Positions 16,533-24,830 of a stretch of DNA of 35,551 nt are shown here, one piece after another. Origin of the DNA: Dehalococcoidia bacterium (GTDB taxonomy: Bacteria > Chloroflexota > Dehalococcoidia > Lucifugimonadales > SHYF01); assembly GCA_030651175.1 (NCBI GenBank), contig JAUSCR010000140.1, positions 1 through 35,551 of the forward strand, given 5' to 3'. The notes under the pieces were generated by a model. That model made no database searches. It was not told the origin of the DNA and saw only the letters and a list, made by a program, of their open reading frames with translations. The translations under genes and the position numbers were made by a program. How positions within the stretch are numbered: the first letter of the stretch is position 1; each line of letters begins with the position of its first letter.

Positions 16533-17623
16533 CCACCAAACGTTTGCGAATAGGTGTCATAGGCGTTGGCTTTGGCTCCAGTGTCCAGATCCCTGGGTTC
16601 CAGGCCGAGGATATGGAGGTGGTAGCCGTCTGCACTCGCCGGAGAGAGGGCGCAGAGCGGGCTGCCCAAGAGTTCGGGATCCCCGGCGTCTACACCGACT
16701 ACCGCCAGATGCTCCAGCACCCGGGCCTGGATGCGGTGAGCATTGCGACACCGCCAGTTTCTCACCATAAGATAGCCCTGGAGGCCCTGGATGCTGGCAA
16801 GCACGTCCTGTGCGAGAAGGCCTTTGCCATGGACCAGGGTCAGGCGCGTGAGATGTGGCAAAGGGCCGAGCAGACCGGCCTTACGGCCATGGTCAACCAC
16901 CTGTTTCGCTTCGCTCCAGGCCGGGCCTACGTGAAGGAGCTGCTCCAACAAGGCTACGTGGGAGACATACGGACTGTTCACACGACACTCTTCATGGGCC
17001 CCACGAGAAGCCCGAGGCCTCGCCCAATGACCTGGGGCAGCCAGGCTTCCCAGGGGGGTGGGTTCCTAAAAGCTCTGGGTTCCCACTACATTGATGGCCT
17101 GCTGGACTGGTCTTGCGAGATCACCAGAGTGTGCGGTGGGACATTCCAGTTGGACGCCGAGCGGGTGGACCCGGAAAGCGGTCGCAATGTCCGCGCCGAC
17201 ACCGACGACTCCTTTGGCTTCATATTCACCCTCAAGAACGGCGGCTGGGGGTCCATGACGGCCAGCAGTGCCTCCCCCTTCGGGTCCGGCGCTATGATCC
17301 AAATCTACGGGACCCAGGGAACCCTGCAAACACCTCAGCGCGGCGCTAACCCGGCGCCAGACGGCATTGTCCTGGGCGCCAAGTTCGCAGAAGGCCACGG
17401 CGTCCAGGAGCTGCCCATGCCAGAGCGGTTCCGCCCTTTTGACGACCCGCGGGACGAAAGGTCGTTGGCCTTCCGCCTTCTGGTCCGCCGCTTCATCCAG
17501 GGAATTGCCGAAGGGAGTTCGCCATCGCCCAATTTCTACGACGGGTTTCGCTGTCAGCAGGTCATGGACGCGGTTGCTGAGTCGGGTGTAAGCGGGCGCT
17601 GGGTGGATATTCCGACGGAGTGA
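16529..17623 (+). CDS. Gfo/Idh/MocA-family oxidoreductase
   Basis: LRIGVIGVGFGSSVQIPGF, DAVSIATPPVSHHKIALEALDAGKHVLCEKAFAMD; ATGA overlap with the upstream DUF4430 gene. Confidence 0.92.
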   Translation: MTTKRLRIGVIGVGFGSSVQIPGFQAEDMEVVAVCTRRREGAERAAQEFGIPGVYTDYRQMLQHPGLDAVSIATPPVSHHKIALEALDAGKHVLCEKAFAMDQGQAREMWQRAEQTGLTAMVNHLFRFAPGRAYVKELLQQGYVGDIRTVHTTLFMGPTRSPRPRPMTWGSQASQGGGFLKALGSHYIDGLLDWSCEITRVCGGTFQLDAERVDPESGRNVRADTDDSFGFIFTLKNGGWGSMTASSASPFGSGAMIQIYGTQGTLQTPQRGANPAPDGIVLGAKFAEGHGVQELPMPERFRPFDDPRDERSLAFRLLVRRFIQGIAEGSSPSPNFYDGFRCQQVMDAVAESGVSGRWVDIPTE

Positions 17624-17657
17624 ATTCGGCGATGGGAGCCTGTATAATCGTCAGGCC

Positions 17658-17854
17658 CTAACAGGCTATTGGGAAAGGGGTATTCATAGGGGCGAAGCCC
17701 CGGAGCTTGCCCTGAGCGGAGCCGAAGGGACGGGGGTCTGGGGGTGTCCCCCAGATTCAATCTTCACCCCCTTCCTGGCCAGAGCCTGTCCTTGAGCGTA
17801 GCGAAGGAAAGGGGGCAGGGGGATGGTCGAAGAGACTCTTTCATCATCCTGCTA
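17658..17854. mobile_element. Family A MITE-like element, inverted relative to 14696-14844, with nested short repeats
   Basis: CTAACAGG...CCTGCTA ends; shared GGGGGTCTGGGGGTGTCCCCCAGA and CACCCCCTTCCTGGCCA core; two extra CCTGAGCGGAGCCGAAGG-type inserts. Confidence 0.6.
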
Positions 17855-17876
17855 AAGTTAGAGGAGGTCACTGCGC

Positions 17877-18404
17877 ATGGAGATCAACGAATATTTGCGG
17901 ACGCTTTTTCAGAGGCTTCACGACAACCTGAGCAGGTCAGCCCAAGGCCTTACCCAGGAACAGCTATACTGGTCCCCCGCAGAAGGCTCCAACCATATAG
18001 CCTTCTGTATGTGGCACTACACTCGCACTGAAGACAACATGGTACGCTGGACATTCCAGAACCGGCGGCCTACCGTCTGGCTGGAGGAAGGCTGGAACGA
18101 GAAGTTTGGCCTGGATAGAGTCCGCCAGGGCACAGGCATGAGTTTCCAGGAGGCTTCCGCCATTAGATTCCTCGCCATGGATGAGTTCCTCACCTACATG
18201 GGCCACGTTTGGCAGTCCACCGACGACTTTCTCAAGTCTGCCACTTCCGCTGACCTGGAGCGCACCATGACAGGAAACTATCGGACGGGCACATCCTTTT
18301 CCGAAATACTGGGAACCACCCTGCTGGGCCACGGCAATGGCCACTTGGGGCAAATTTGGACCATCCGCGGCATGATGGGAAAGGGCGAAGAGTCGCCTAT
18401 CTAG
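17877..18404 (+). CDS. DinB-like protein, tandem copy 1
   Basis: SNHIAFCMWHYTRTEDN and GHGNGHLGQIWTIRG His-containing DinB-like motifs; closely similar to 18446-18970. ORF start per track; ATG at 17877. Confidence 0.8.
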   Translation: MEINEYLRTLFQRLHDNLSRSAQGLTQEQLYWSPAEGSNHIAFCMWHYTRTEDNMVRWTFQNRRPTVWLEEGWNEKFGLDRVRQGTGMSFQEASAIRFLAMDEFLTYMGHVWQSTDDFLKSATSADLERTMTGNYRTGTSFSEILGTTLLGHGNGHLGQIWTIRGMMGKGEESPI

Positions 18405-18445
18405 CAGGGTGATAAATAAGGAGACCTGAGAGGAGATCCCTGCAC

Positions 18446-18970
18446 ATGGAGATCAACGACTATTTGCGGCCGCTTTTTCAACGGCTTCACGAAAACCTGG
18501 GCAGGTCAGCCCAAGGCCTAACCCAGGAACAGCTACACTGGTGCCCCGCAGAAGGCTCCAACCATATAGCCTTCTGTATGTGGCACTACACTCGCTCCGA
18601 AGACAACCTGGTACGATGGACATTCCAGAACCGTCGGCCTACCGTCTGGCTGGAGGAGGGCTGGAACGAGAAGTTTGGCATGGACCGAGCGAGACAGGGG
18701 ACTGGGATGACTCCCCAGGAGGCTGCCGCCATTAGATTCCCCGCCATAGATGAGTTCCTCACCTACATGGGCCACGTTTGGCAGTCCACCGACGACTTCC
18801 TGGTATCTGCCACCCCCGCTGACCTGAAGCGCGCCATAACAGGCAACTACAGGCCAGGCACGCCCATAGCCGACGTTCTGGGGTACATGCTGGCCCACGG
18901 CAGTGGCCACCTGGGGCAAATCTGGACTGTCCGTGGTTTGATGGGAAAGGGCCAAGAGTCGCCTATCTAG
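18446..18970 (+). CDS. DinB-like protein, tandem copy 2
   Basis: Same length and motifs as copy 1, high identity at protein and DNA level. Confidence 0.8.
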   Translation: MEINDYLRPLFQRLHENLGRSAQGLTQEQLHWCPAEGSNHIAFCMWHYTRSEDNLVRWTFQNRRPTVWLEEGWNEKFGMDRARQGTGMTPQEAAAIRFPAIDEFLTYMGHVWQSTDDFLVSATPADLKRAITGNYRPGTPIADVLGYMLAHGSGHLGQIWTVRGLMGKGQESPI

Positions 18971-19082
18971 CCTGCTCGAAAATCCATCGTGGTTTGCCCC
19001 CGCTCAAACGGTTGGTCCGACAAGTCCGACTCTGTCGAGACTCTCGACCTTCGGTCGGAGCTCAGCATGAACGGTTAGTTTT

Positions 19083-19125
19083 CCGCTCACCATGAGCTTG
19101 CCGAACTATCGAAGGGAATGAGCGG
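19083..19125. repeat. Family B repeat hairpin (CCGCTCA...TGAGCGG)
   Basis: CCGCTCACCATGAGCTTGCCGAACTATCGAAGGGAATGAGCGG; related to 15254-15290. Confidence 0.55.
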
Positions 19126-19188
19126 TACTGAGAGCCCCGCTCACGTGGTTCGACAGCCCTACCACGAACAGATGTGAAGGAGGCACCA

Positions 19189-19959
19189 ATGGCAAAACCT
19201 CTGATAGCGGGCAACTGGAAGATGAACACCACTCTTCAGGATGGGATGGTGCTGGCCACGGCGCTACAGCAGCTTTTGGAAGGCGTGACGGGAGTGGAGG
19301 TGGTGTTGTGCCCGCCATTCGTGTCGGTGGCGGCGGTGGCGGCGGCGCTGCGTGGGTCGCCGTTGAAAGTAGGGGCGCAGAACATGCACCACGAGGATAA
19401 GGGCGCTTTCACGGGGGAGGTGTCGGCTCCGATGCTGCGGGACCTGTGCCAGTACGTGATCGTGGGGCACTCGGAGCGACGCAGGGACTTTGGCGAGACC
19501 GACGAGGTGGTCAATCGCAAGGTGAAGAAGGCACTGGAGGTTGGCTTGCGACCTATCCTGTGTGTAGGGGAGAGCCTGGAGCAGCGCCAGCGGGGTATAT
19601 ATGCGGCCGTGGTCATGCGGAGCCTGATGGCTTGCCTGGACGGTGTGGAGGCCCCGAACGGGCTGGTGGTAGCGTACGAGCCGGTGTGGGCCATCGGCAC
19701 GGGCATGGCGGCCAGCGGGGAGCAGGCGCAGGTGATGGCTGGGCTGGTACGGCAGGTGCTGGGCCAGAGGTTCGGGGAAGGAGTTGCGGCATCGGTGCCG
19801 GTGCTGTACGGGGGCAGCGTGACCCCTGCGAATATCCAGGAGTTCGTATCGCAGCCGGATATAGACGGCGCGCTGGTGGGTGGCGCAAGCCTGGACGCAA
19901 AGCAGTTCGCTGAGATTGTGAGGATTACGGCGAGGGCACGGGCGGGCAGGCCTGGGTAA
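19189..19959 (+). CDS. tpiA: Triosephosphate isomerase
   Basis: AGNWKMNTT, GAQNMHHEDKGAFTGEVSAPML, VIVGHSERR, VAYEPVWAIGTG, VLYGGSVTPAN; AAGGAGG upstream of ATG 19189. Confidence 0.97.
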   Translation: MAKPLIAGNWKMNTTLQDGMVLATALQQLLEGVTGVEVVLCPPFVSVAAVAAALRGSPLKVGAQNMHHEDKGAFTGEVSAPMLRDLCQYVIVGHSERRRDFGETDEVVNRKVKKALEVGLRPILCVGESLEQRQRGIYAAVVMRSLMACLDGVEAPNGLVVAYEPVWAIGTGMAASGEQAQVMAGLVRQVLGQRFGEGVAASVPVLYGGSVTPANIQEFVSQPDIDGALVGGASLDAKQFAEIVRITARARAGRPG

Positions 19960-19983
19960 GAGGATCCCGACGCCTTCGTTGCT

Positions 19984-20040
19984 CCGCTCATTTCCTTCCC
20001 TTCGGCTTCGCTCAGGGTAAACTCGCTCAGGATGAGCGGG
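19984..20040. repeat. Family B repeat (CCGCTCATTTCCTTCCCTTCGGCTTCGCTCAGG...ATGAGCGG)
   Basis: Terminal CCGCTCAT/ATGAGCGG with inner GCTTCGCTCAGG segment. Confidence 0.6.
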
Positions 20041-20075
20041 ATGGGAAACCGACACGCCACGAACAGATCGCCAGT

Positions 20076-20984
20076 ATGACTAAACCTCCCGTCGTAGCTA
20101 TTGTCGGGCCTACCGGCGTGGGCAAGACGGCGTTGAGCATGGCGCTGGCGGAGCGATTTCCCGTAGAGATAGTTAGCGTGGACAGCCGTCAGGTGTACCG
20201 GGGCATGGACATCGGCACGGCCAAGGCCACGGCGGAGGAGCGCGCCAGCGTCCCGCACCACCTGATAGACGTGGTGGAGCCTACGGAGGAGTTCAGCCTG
20301 GCGGCTTTTCTGGAGCTGGCGCGGGCGGCTATCGCTGAGATTCAAGCCAAAGGGAAGCTGCCATTGCTGGTGGGTGGGACGGGCCAGTACCTGTGGGCGC
20401 TATTAGAGGCGTGGCGGGTGCCCGCCGTGGCACCGGACTTGGCATACAGGCATGAGATGGCAGAGCTGGCACCTGAAATGCTGCGGTCTCGTTTGGCGGA
20501 GGTGGACCCAAAGGCGGCGGATGCCATAGACCCGCACAACGTGCGCCGCTTGATCCGCGCGCTTGAGGTGCACCACGTCACAGGGGTCGCTTGGTCGGCG
20601 ATGCAGCTTCGAGGGCCGGAGCCGTACAGGGCGCTGGTTATCGGGCTGACGCTGCCCCGGGAGCGACTGTATCAGCGCATAGACCAACGGGTGGAGCGCA
20701 TGGTAAAGCAGGGGTGGGTGGAGGAGGTACGGCGGCTGCTGGCCAGCGGGGTCACGCTGGCGCATCCGTCCATGGCTAGCGTTGGGTACAGGGATCTGGC
20801 GGCTTGTTTGGCTGGGGACGTAGCTTTGGAAGAGGCTATCCGAAACATCAAAACGGCCACGCACAGGTTTGCGCGGCACCAGTACGCCTGGTTCCGCCTG
20901 AAAGATCCGCGCATCCGCTGGCTGGAGGCTTCGGAAGGCGTGGGAGAGCAGGCCGCGGAGTTGGTGAGCGAGTTCATGGCCTAG
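20076..20984 (+). CDS. miaA: tRNA dimethylallyltransferase
   Basis: IVGPTGVGKTALSMALAERF, EIVSVDSRQVYRGMDIGTAK, VPHHLIDVVEP, GGTGQYLWAL. Confidence 0.97.
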   Translation: MTKPPVVAIVGPTGVGKTALSMALAERFPVEIVSVDSRQVYRGMDIGTAKATAEERASVPHHLIDVVEPTEEFSLAAFLELARAAIAEIQAKGKLPLLVGGTGQYLWALLEAWRVPAVAPDLAYRHEMAELAPEMLRSRLAEVDPKAADAIDPHNVRRLIRALEVHHVTGVAWSAMQLRGPEPYRALVIGLTLPRERLYQRIDQRVERMVKQGWVEEVRRLLASGVTLAHPSMASVGYRDLAACLAGDVALEEAIRNIKTATHRFARHQYAWFRLKDPRIRWLEASEGVGEQAAELVSEFMA

Positions 20985-21013
20985 TGTACTGTCCCCGAAA
21001 TACGCGTATGAAT

Positions 21014-21056
21014 TGTCATTGCGAGGAGTCCCGACTTGTCGGGCCTCGCAATGACA
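21014..21056. repeat. Family C hairpin repeat between miaA and dapF
   Basis: TGTCATTGCGAGG...CCTCGCAATGACA perfect 13-bp arms. Confidence 0.75.
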
Positions 21057-21092
21057 TTCCATTTCCCCTGCCTATGGTAAAATGCGGGAGCT

Positions 21093-21995
21093 ATGAGGTT
21101 CACAAAGATGCACGGCGCGGGCAACGACTACGTCCTTTTGGACGCGAGGGGGCAGGACAGGGACTGGCCGAAGCTGGCGCGGGAGATGTGCGACCGCCAC
21201 TACGGCATAGGGGCCGACGGCCTGCTGCTGGTAGCGCCGTCGTCGGTGGCGGACATCCGAATGCGGATGTTCAACCCAGATGGCTCGGAGGCGGAGATGT
21301 GCGGCAACGGCATCCGCTGCTTCGCCAAGTACGTGGTGGAGCGTGGCATCGTGGCGCCGGGCGAGCGGGCGCTGCGGGTGGAGACGGGCAACGGCGTGCT
21401 GGACGTGGTGCCGCTGGTGGACGGGCAGGGGCGTGTCGCCAGGGTCAGGGTGAGCATGGGCGAGCCACGGTTCGGGGCTGATGATATACCGGTGCGCCTT
21501 CCCGAAGGGGCCAGAGGACTCCAGGTAAACATAACTAAAGTGCCACTCGACATAAATAAAAGGGCACTCGACATAATAGCTGGATACGAAGTGAAGCTGG
21601 ACGGGCACAGTTTCAGGATAACATGCGTTTCAATGGGGAACCCTCACGCCGTAGCATTCGTGGAGCTGCCGGTGGGCCAGTTCCCGCTGCAGGTGGTTGG
21701 GCCTCTGATGGAGCACCATCCGATGTTTCCCAAGAGGGTGAACTTTCACGTGGTGAACGTGGTGGACCGTGGCAGGCTGAGGGCGCGGACGTGGGAGCGG
21801 GGAGCGGGGCTGACGCTGGCGTGCGGGACAGGGGCGTGCGCCATCCACGCGGCGTCTCGGCTGCTGGGGCTGACGGACAGCATGGTACAGCTTGAGATGC
21901 CAGGGGGCGTGCTGGAGGTTACGTGGGAGGGTAGGGGGCCGGTGTACCTGGAAGGGCCTGTGGAAGAGGTGTTTGAGGGGGAGTGGGGGGAGTAG
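21093..21995 (+). CDS. dapF: Diaminopimelate epimerase
   Basis: MHGAGNDYVLLD, FNPDGSEAEMCGNGIRCFAKYV, VSMGNPHAV, RTWERGAGLTLACGTGACA. Confidence 0.97.
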   Translation: MRFTKMHGAGNDYVLLDARGQDRDWPKLAREMCDRHYGIGADGLLLVAPSSVADIRMRMFNPDGSEAEMCGNGIRCFAKYVVERGIVAPGERALRVETGNGVLDVVPLVDGQGRVARVRVSMGEPRFGADDIPVRLPEGARGLQVNITKVPLDINKRALDIIAGYEVKLDGHSFRITCVSMGNPHAVAFVELPVGQFPLQVVGPLMEHHPMFPKRVNFHVVNVVDRGRLRARTWERGAGLTLACGTGACAIHAASRLLGLTDSMVQLEMPGGVLEVTWEGRGPVYLEGPVEEVFEGEWGE

Positions 21996-22082
21996 GGACC
22001 AGTCAACTAGACGAGGGCGCTGTGTTGATGTCTATGCACCGTAGGTACACACCCTGTGTGGGTTGTGCAAAAGGAGGCTCAT

Positions 22083-23129
22083 ATGCCATTGTTCGGGCGA
22101 AAAGCCAAAAGCGATGGGTCAATCTGGGACTACAAAACAGATCGCCAAGTCTATTCGTTCGGTTTCTCGCATGATGAACTTTCGATTGCTGCTATCGCAG
22201 GTGGCGACCCAGGCATGGCCTATCTCTTCAGTCACTCGGATGGGCTTCTCTACACTCACGACGCTCCGGACGCTTTTTATGACATTTCTGTTGCACCCGA
22301 CGGCTCCTACTTGGCAATTGGCGGCTACGATGGAAATGTTTATTCATTGAGTCGCTCGGGCGGAGCACGGTGGAAATACCAGACTGGCAAGCCTGTTCGC
22401 AGAGTTTGTATATATTCTCCGGATTCTCGCATAGTGGCGGGGACGGATGGGGCGGGAGTTTTCGCCTTTGAACAATCTGGGAAACTCCTCTGGCACTTCG
22501 AAGCCGGCGGTGGCTGTACGCAAATTTGTGCCTCTCAAGATGGTTCAGTTATTGCCATACTTGTTGGCGCAAAAACTTACGTGCTGAGCGCCTTGGGAGA
22601 ACTTCTTTGGGACTACCAGCCGACAAATGGAAAAGCTTCGCACATTTCTCTGTCACAGGATGGATCCCTACTTGCAGTAGGTTGGTCGCTGGAATCTCCT
22701 GTTGGTCGACCGCGTCCCGGTAGGGCATGTCTTTTTGACCGATCAGGCAAACCTCTTTGGCAATATGAGTTCGATGAGCCAGTCTTCGGAATATGTCTCG
22801 CGTCGGGGGGTTCTGTAGTCACGGTGAGTACCTTCGATCAAAACAATACAGGGAAATTGCATGTGTTTGACCCCGCAGGAAAACGCGAATGGGTCAAAAG
22901 CGGCAAGAATGGGTACCTAGTCAGAACGGTCTCGGTAGCTGCGGATGGTTCCCTCATTGCCATGAGCGCGGATAAGTTGTTCGTTTTCAATCGTGCGGGG
23001 GATGCTGTGTGGGAACGCAACATTGCTGGTGGCGTCACCGATGCTCGGATTTCCCAAAGCGGTAAACTGCTGGTCGCAGGGTCGGGTGAAAGGGTTTTCT
23101 TATTCGATATGGACAAAGTCAAGGTTTGA
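22083..23129 (+). CDS. WD40/PQQ-like beta-propeller protein
   Basis: Repeating SxDGSxLAxGxxDGNVYxLxxSGxxxWxYxT-type blades; AAAGGAGG ribosome-binding site before ATG 22083. Confidence 0.8.
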   Translation: MPLFGRKAKSDGSIWDYKTDRQVYSFGFSHDELSIAAIAGGDPGMAYLFSHSDGLLYTHDAPDAFYDISVAPDGSYLAIGGYDGNVYSLSRSGGARWKYQTGKPVRRVCIYSPDSRIVAGTDGAGVFAFEQSGKLLWHFEAGGGCTQICASQDGSVIAILVGAKTYVLSALGELLWDYQPTNGKASHISLSQDGSLLAVGWSLESPVGRPRPGRACLFDRSGKPLWQYEFDEPVFGICLASGGSVVTVSTFDQNNTGKLHVFDPAGKREWVKSGKNGYLVRTVSVAADGSLIAMSADKLFVFNRAGDAVWERNIAGGVTDARISQSGKLLVAGSGERVFLFDMDKVKV

Positions 23130-23154
23130 TGAACCATTATGAGGAAGGTAGAGC

Positions 23155-23313
23155 ATGCCGACAAGAATCTGTGATAGCTGCGGCAAAAATATCGACGTAT
23201 CTGGGGGGAAAGTGTGCGAAAACGGTCACTTCATCTGCAAGAATGACCTGGGAGGCGGGTTTTTCTCAGATCCACGCAAATACTGTCCCCTTTGCCAGAA
23301 ACCTTTGCGGTAG
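23155..23313 (+). CDS. 52-aa zinc-ribbon microprotein (not in supplied ORF track)
   Basis: MPTRICDSCGKNIDVSGGKVCENGHFICKNDLGGGFFSDPRKYCPLCQKPLR: CxxC, CxxxHxxC and CxxC ligands; GAGGAAGG ribosome-binding site; 25 bp after the propeller gene. Confidence 0.75.
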   Translation: MPTRICDSCGKNIDVSGGKVCENGHFICKNDLGGGFFSDPRKYCPLCQKPLR

Positions 23314-23330
23314 GGGGAACAAGGAGCCGC

Positions 23331-23371
23331 ATGAAGCTAGCCGAGCGAATCAGCATGCTACAGCCGTACCT
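23331..23371 (+). pseudogene. Truncated 5' fragment of a dapL-like gene
   Basis: ATGAAGCTAGCCGAGCGAATCAGCATGCTACAGCCGTACCT matches 23646-23686 at 37 of 41 positions, then runs into a family C repeat. Confidence 0.7.
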
Positions 23372-23378
23372 CAGTATC

Positions 23379-23622
23379 GTCATTCTGAGGGAGGCCCGCC
23401 TTGGCGGGACGACCGAATGAATCTGATCTGCAAGCGAGGTGCTTACATAGTTGAGCGAAACGATTATCCTTGCTAGACAGATTCCTCGCGGAGTTTACCC
23501 TGAGGAACGAAGGGCTCAAGGGCTGTGAAGAAATCATGGACTCGGCATATGAGGGGGCCCCGCCCCAGATTGCCACGGGCGGGTACGCCCTCGCAATGAC
23601 AATTCCCTCACACGCTCTCATA
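23379..23622. repeat. Family C composite repeat
   Basis: GTCATTCTGAGGGAGGCCCGCC... to CTCGCAATGACAATTCCCTCACACGCTCTCA, shared with 983-1098 and 32038-32171. Confidence 0.7.
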
Positions 23623-23645
23623 ATGCCAAGAAAAAGGAAGGGTAG

Positions 23646-24824
23646 ATGAAGTTCGCAGAGCGAATCAGCAAGCTACAGCCGTACCTGTTCGTGGAGATCA
23701 GCCGGAAGATCAACGAAAAGCGGGCGGCCGGGATAGACGTTATCACGTTCGCCATCGGCGACCCGGACATCCCGACGCCTCCGCACATACTGAACCGGCT
23801 GCTGGAGGCCTCCAGGGACCCGAAGAACCACAGGTATCCCGAATCGGAGGGGCTGCCGGAGTTCCGGCGGGCCATCGCGCACTGGTACCAGAAGCGTTTC
23901 GGGCTGACGCTGGATCCGGACAAAGAGGTGCTGCCGCTCATTGGGGCCAAGGAGGGCATCGGCCACATGGCGCTGTGCTTCATTGACCCGGGCGACGTGG
24001 CGCTGGTGCCGGACCCGGGATACCCCGTGTACTCGGTGGGCACCATGTTTGCGGGCGGAGAGTCTTACTTCATGCCGCTGGCCGAAGAGAACGGCTGGCT
24101 GCCGGACCTGGAGGCCATACCGCCGGAGGTGGCGCGGAAGGCCAAGGTCATGTGGCTGAACTATCCTAACAACCCTACGTCGGCGGTCGCGCCCCTGGAC
24201 TACTTCAATAAGGTGGTGGAGTTCGCCAAGCGGTACGACATCGCGGTGTGCCATGATGGGCCGTATACAGAGGTGGCGTACGATGGATATAAACCTGTGA
24301 GCTTCCTTCAGGCCAAAGGAGCCATGGACGTGGCCATCGAGTTCCACTCGCTGTCCAAGACCTACAATATGACTGGCTGGCGGGTAGGGATGGCGGTGGG
24401 CAACGCCCAGATGATCAACGCCTTGATGAGGGTCAAGTCCAACCTGGACTCTGGGATTCCTCAGGCGATTCAGATAGCTGGCATCGAGGCGCTGACGGCA
24501 TCTCAGGAGAGCATCGAGGAGCATAACGGTATCTACCAGCGCCGCCGGGACAGGCTGGTGGCGGCTCTGCGGAGCATCGGGCTGCGGGTCACGCCGCCCC
24601 AGGCCAGTCTGTACGTGTGGACACGGGTGCCGGAGGGGTACACCTCCGCCAGCTTCGCCGGCATGTTGCTGGAGGAGAAGGACATAGTGGTGACGCCGGG
24701 ATCGGGCTACGGTGCCTACGGCGAAGGATATATCCGGCTATCGCTTACGCTGTCTGACGCGGACCTGGAGCGCGGCATAAAGCGCCTGTCTGGATGGCGC
24801 ATTCCATCGCCGCCGAAGAGGTGA
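23646..24824 (+). CDS. dapL: LL-diaminopimelate aminotransferase
   Basis: Class I/II aminotransferase: FAIGDPDIPTP, NYPNNPTSAVA, HDGPYTEVAYDGY, FHSLSKTYNMTGWRVGMAVGN (PLP Lys); near dapF. Confidence 0.88.
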   Translation: MKFAERISKLQPYLFVEISRKINEKRAAGIDVITFAIGDPDIPTPPHILNRLLEASRDPKNHRYPESEGLPEFRRAIAHWYQKRFGLTLDPDKEVLPLIGAKEGIGHMALCFIDPGDVALVPDPGYPVYSVGTMFAGGESYFMPLAEENGWLPDLEAIPPEVARKAKVMWLNYPNNPTSAVAPLDYFNKVVEFAKRYDIAVCHDGPYTEVAYDGYKPVSFLQAKGAMDVAIEFHSLSKTYNMTGWRVGMAVGNAQMINALMRVKSNLDSGIPQAIQIAGIEALTASQESIEEHNGIYQRRRDRLVAALRSIGLRVTPPQASLYVWTRVPEGYTSASFAGMLLEEKDIVVTPGSGYGAYGEGYIRLSLTLSDADLERGIKRLSGWRIPSPPKR

Positions 24825-24830
24825 GATGCC

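Noticed and set aside
19236-20345. 369-aa minus-strand ORF across tpiA and miaA
   Set aside because: Spans two real genes and a repeat; contains the repeat-derived peptide SEFTLSEAEG.
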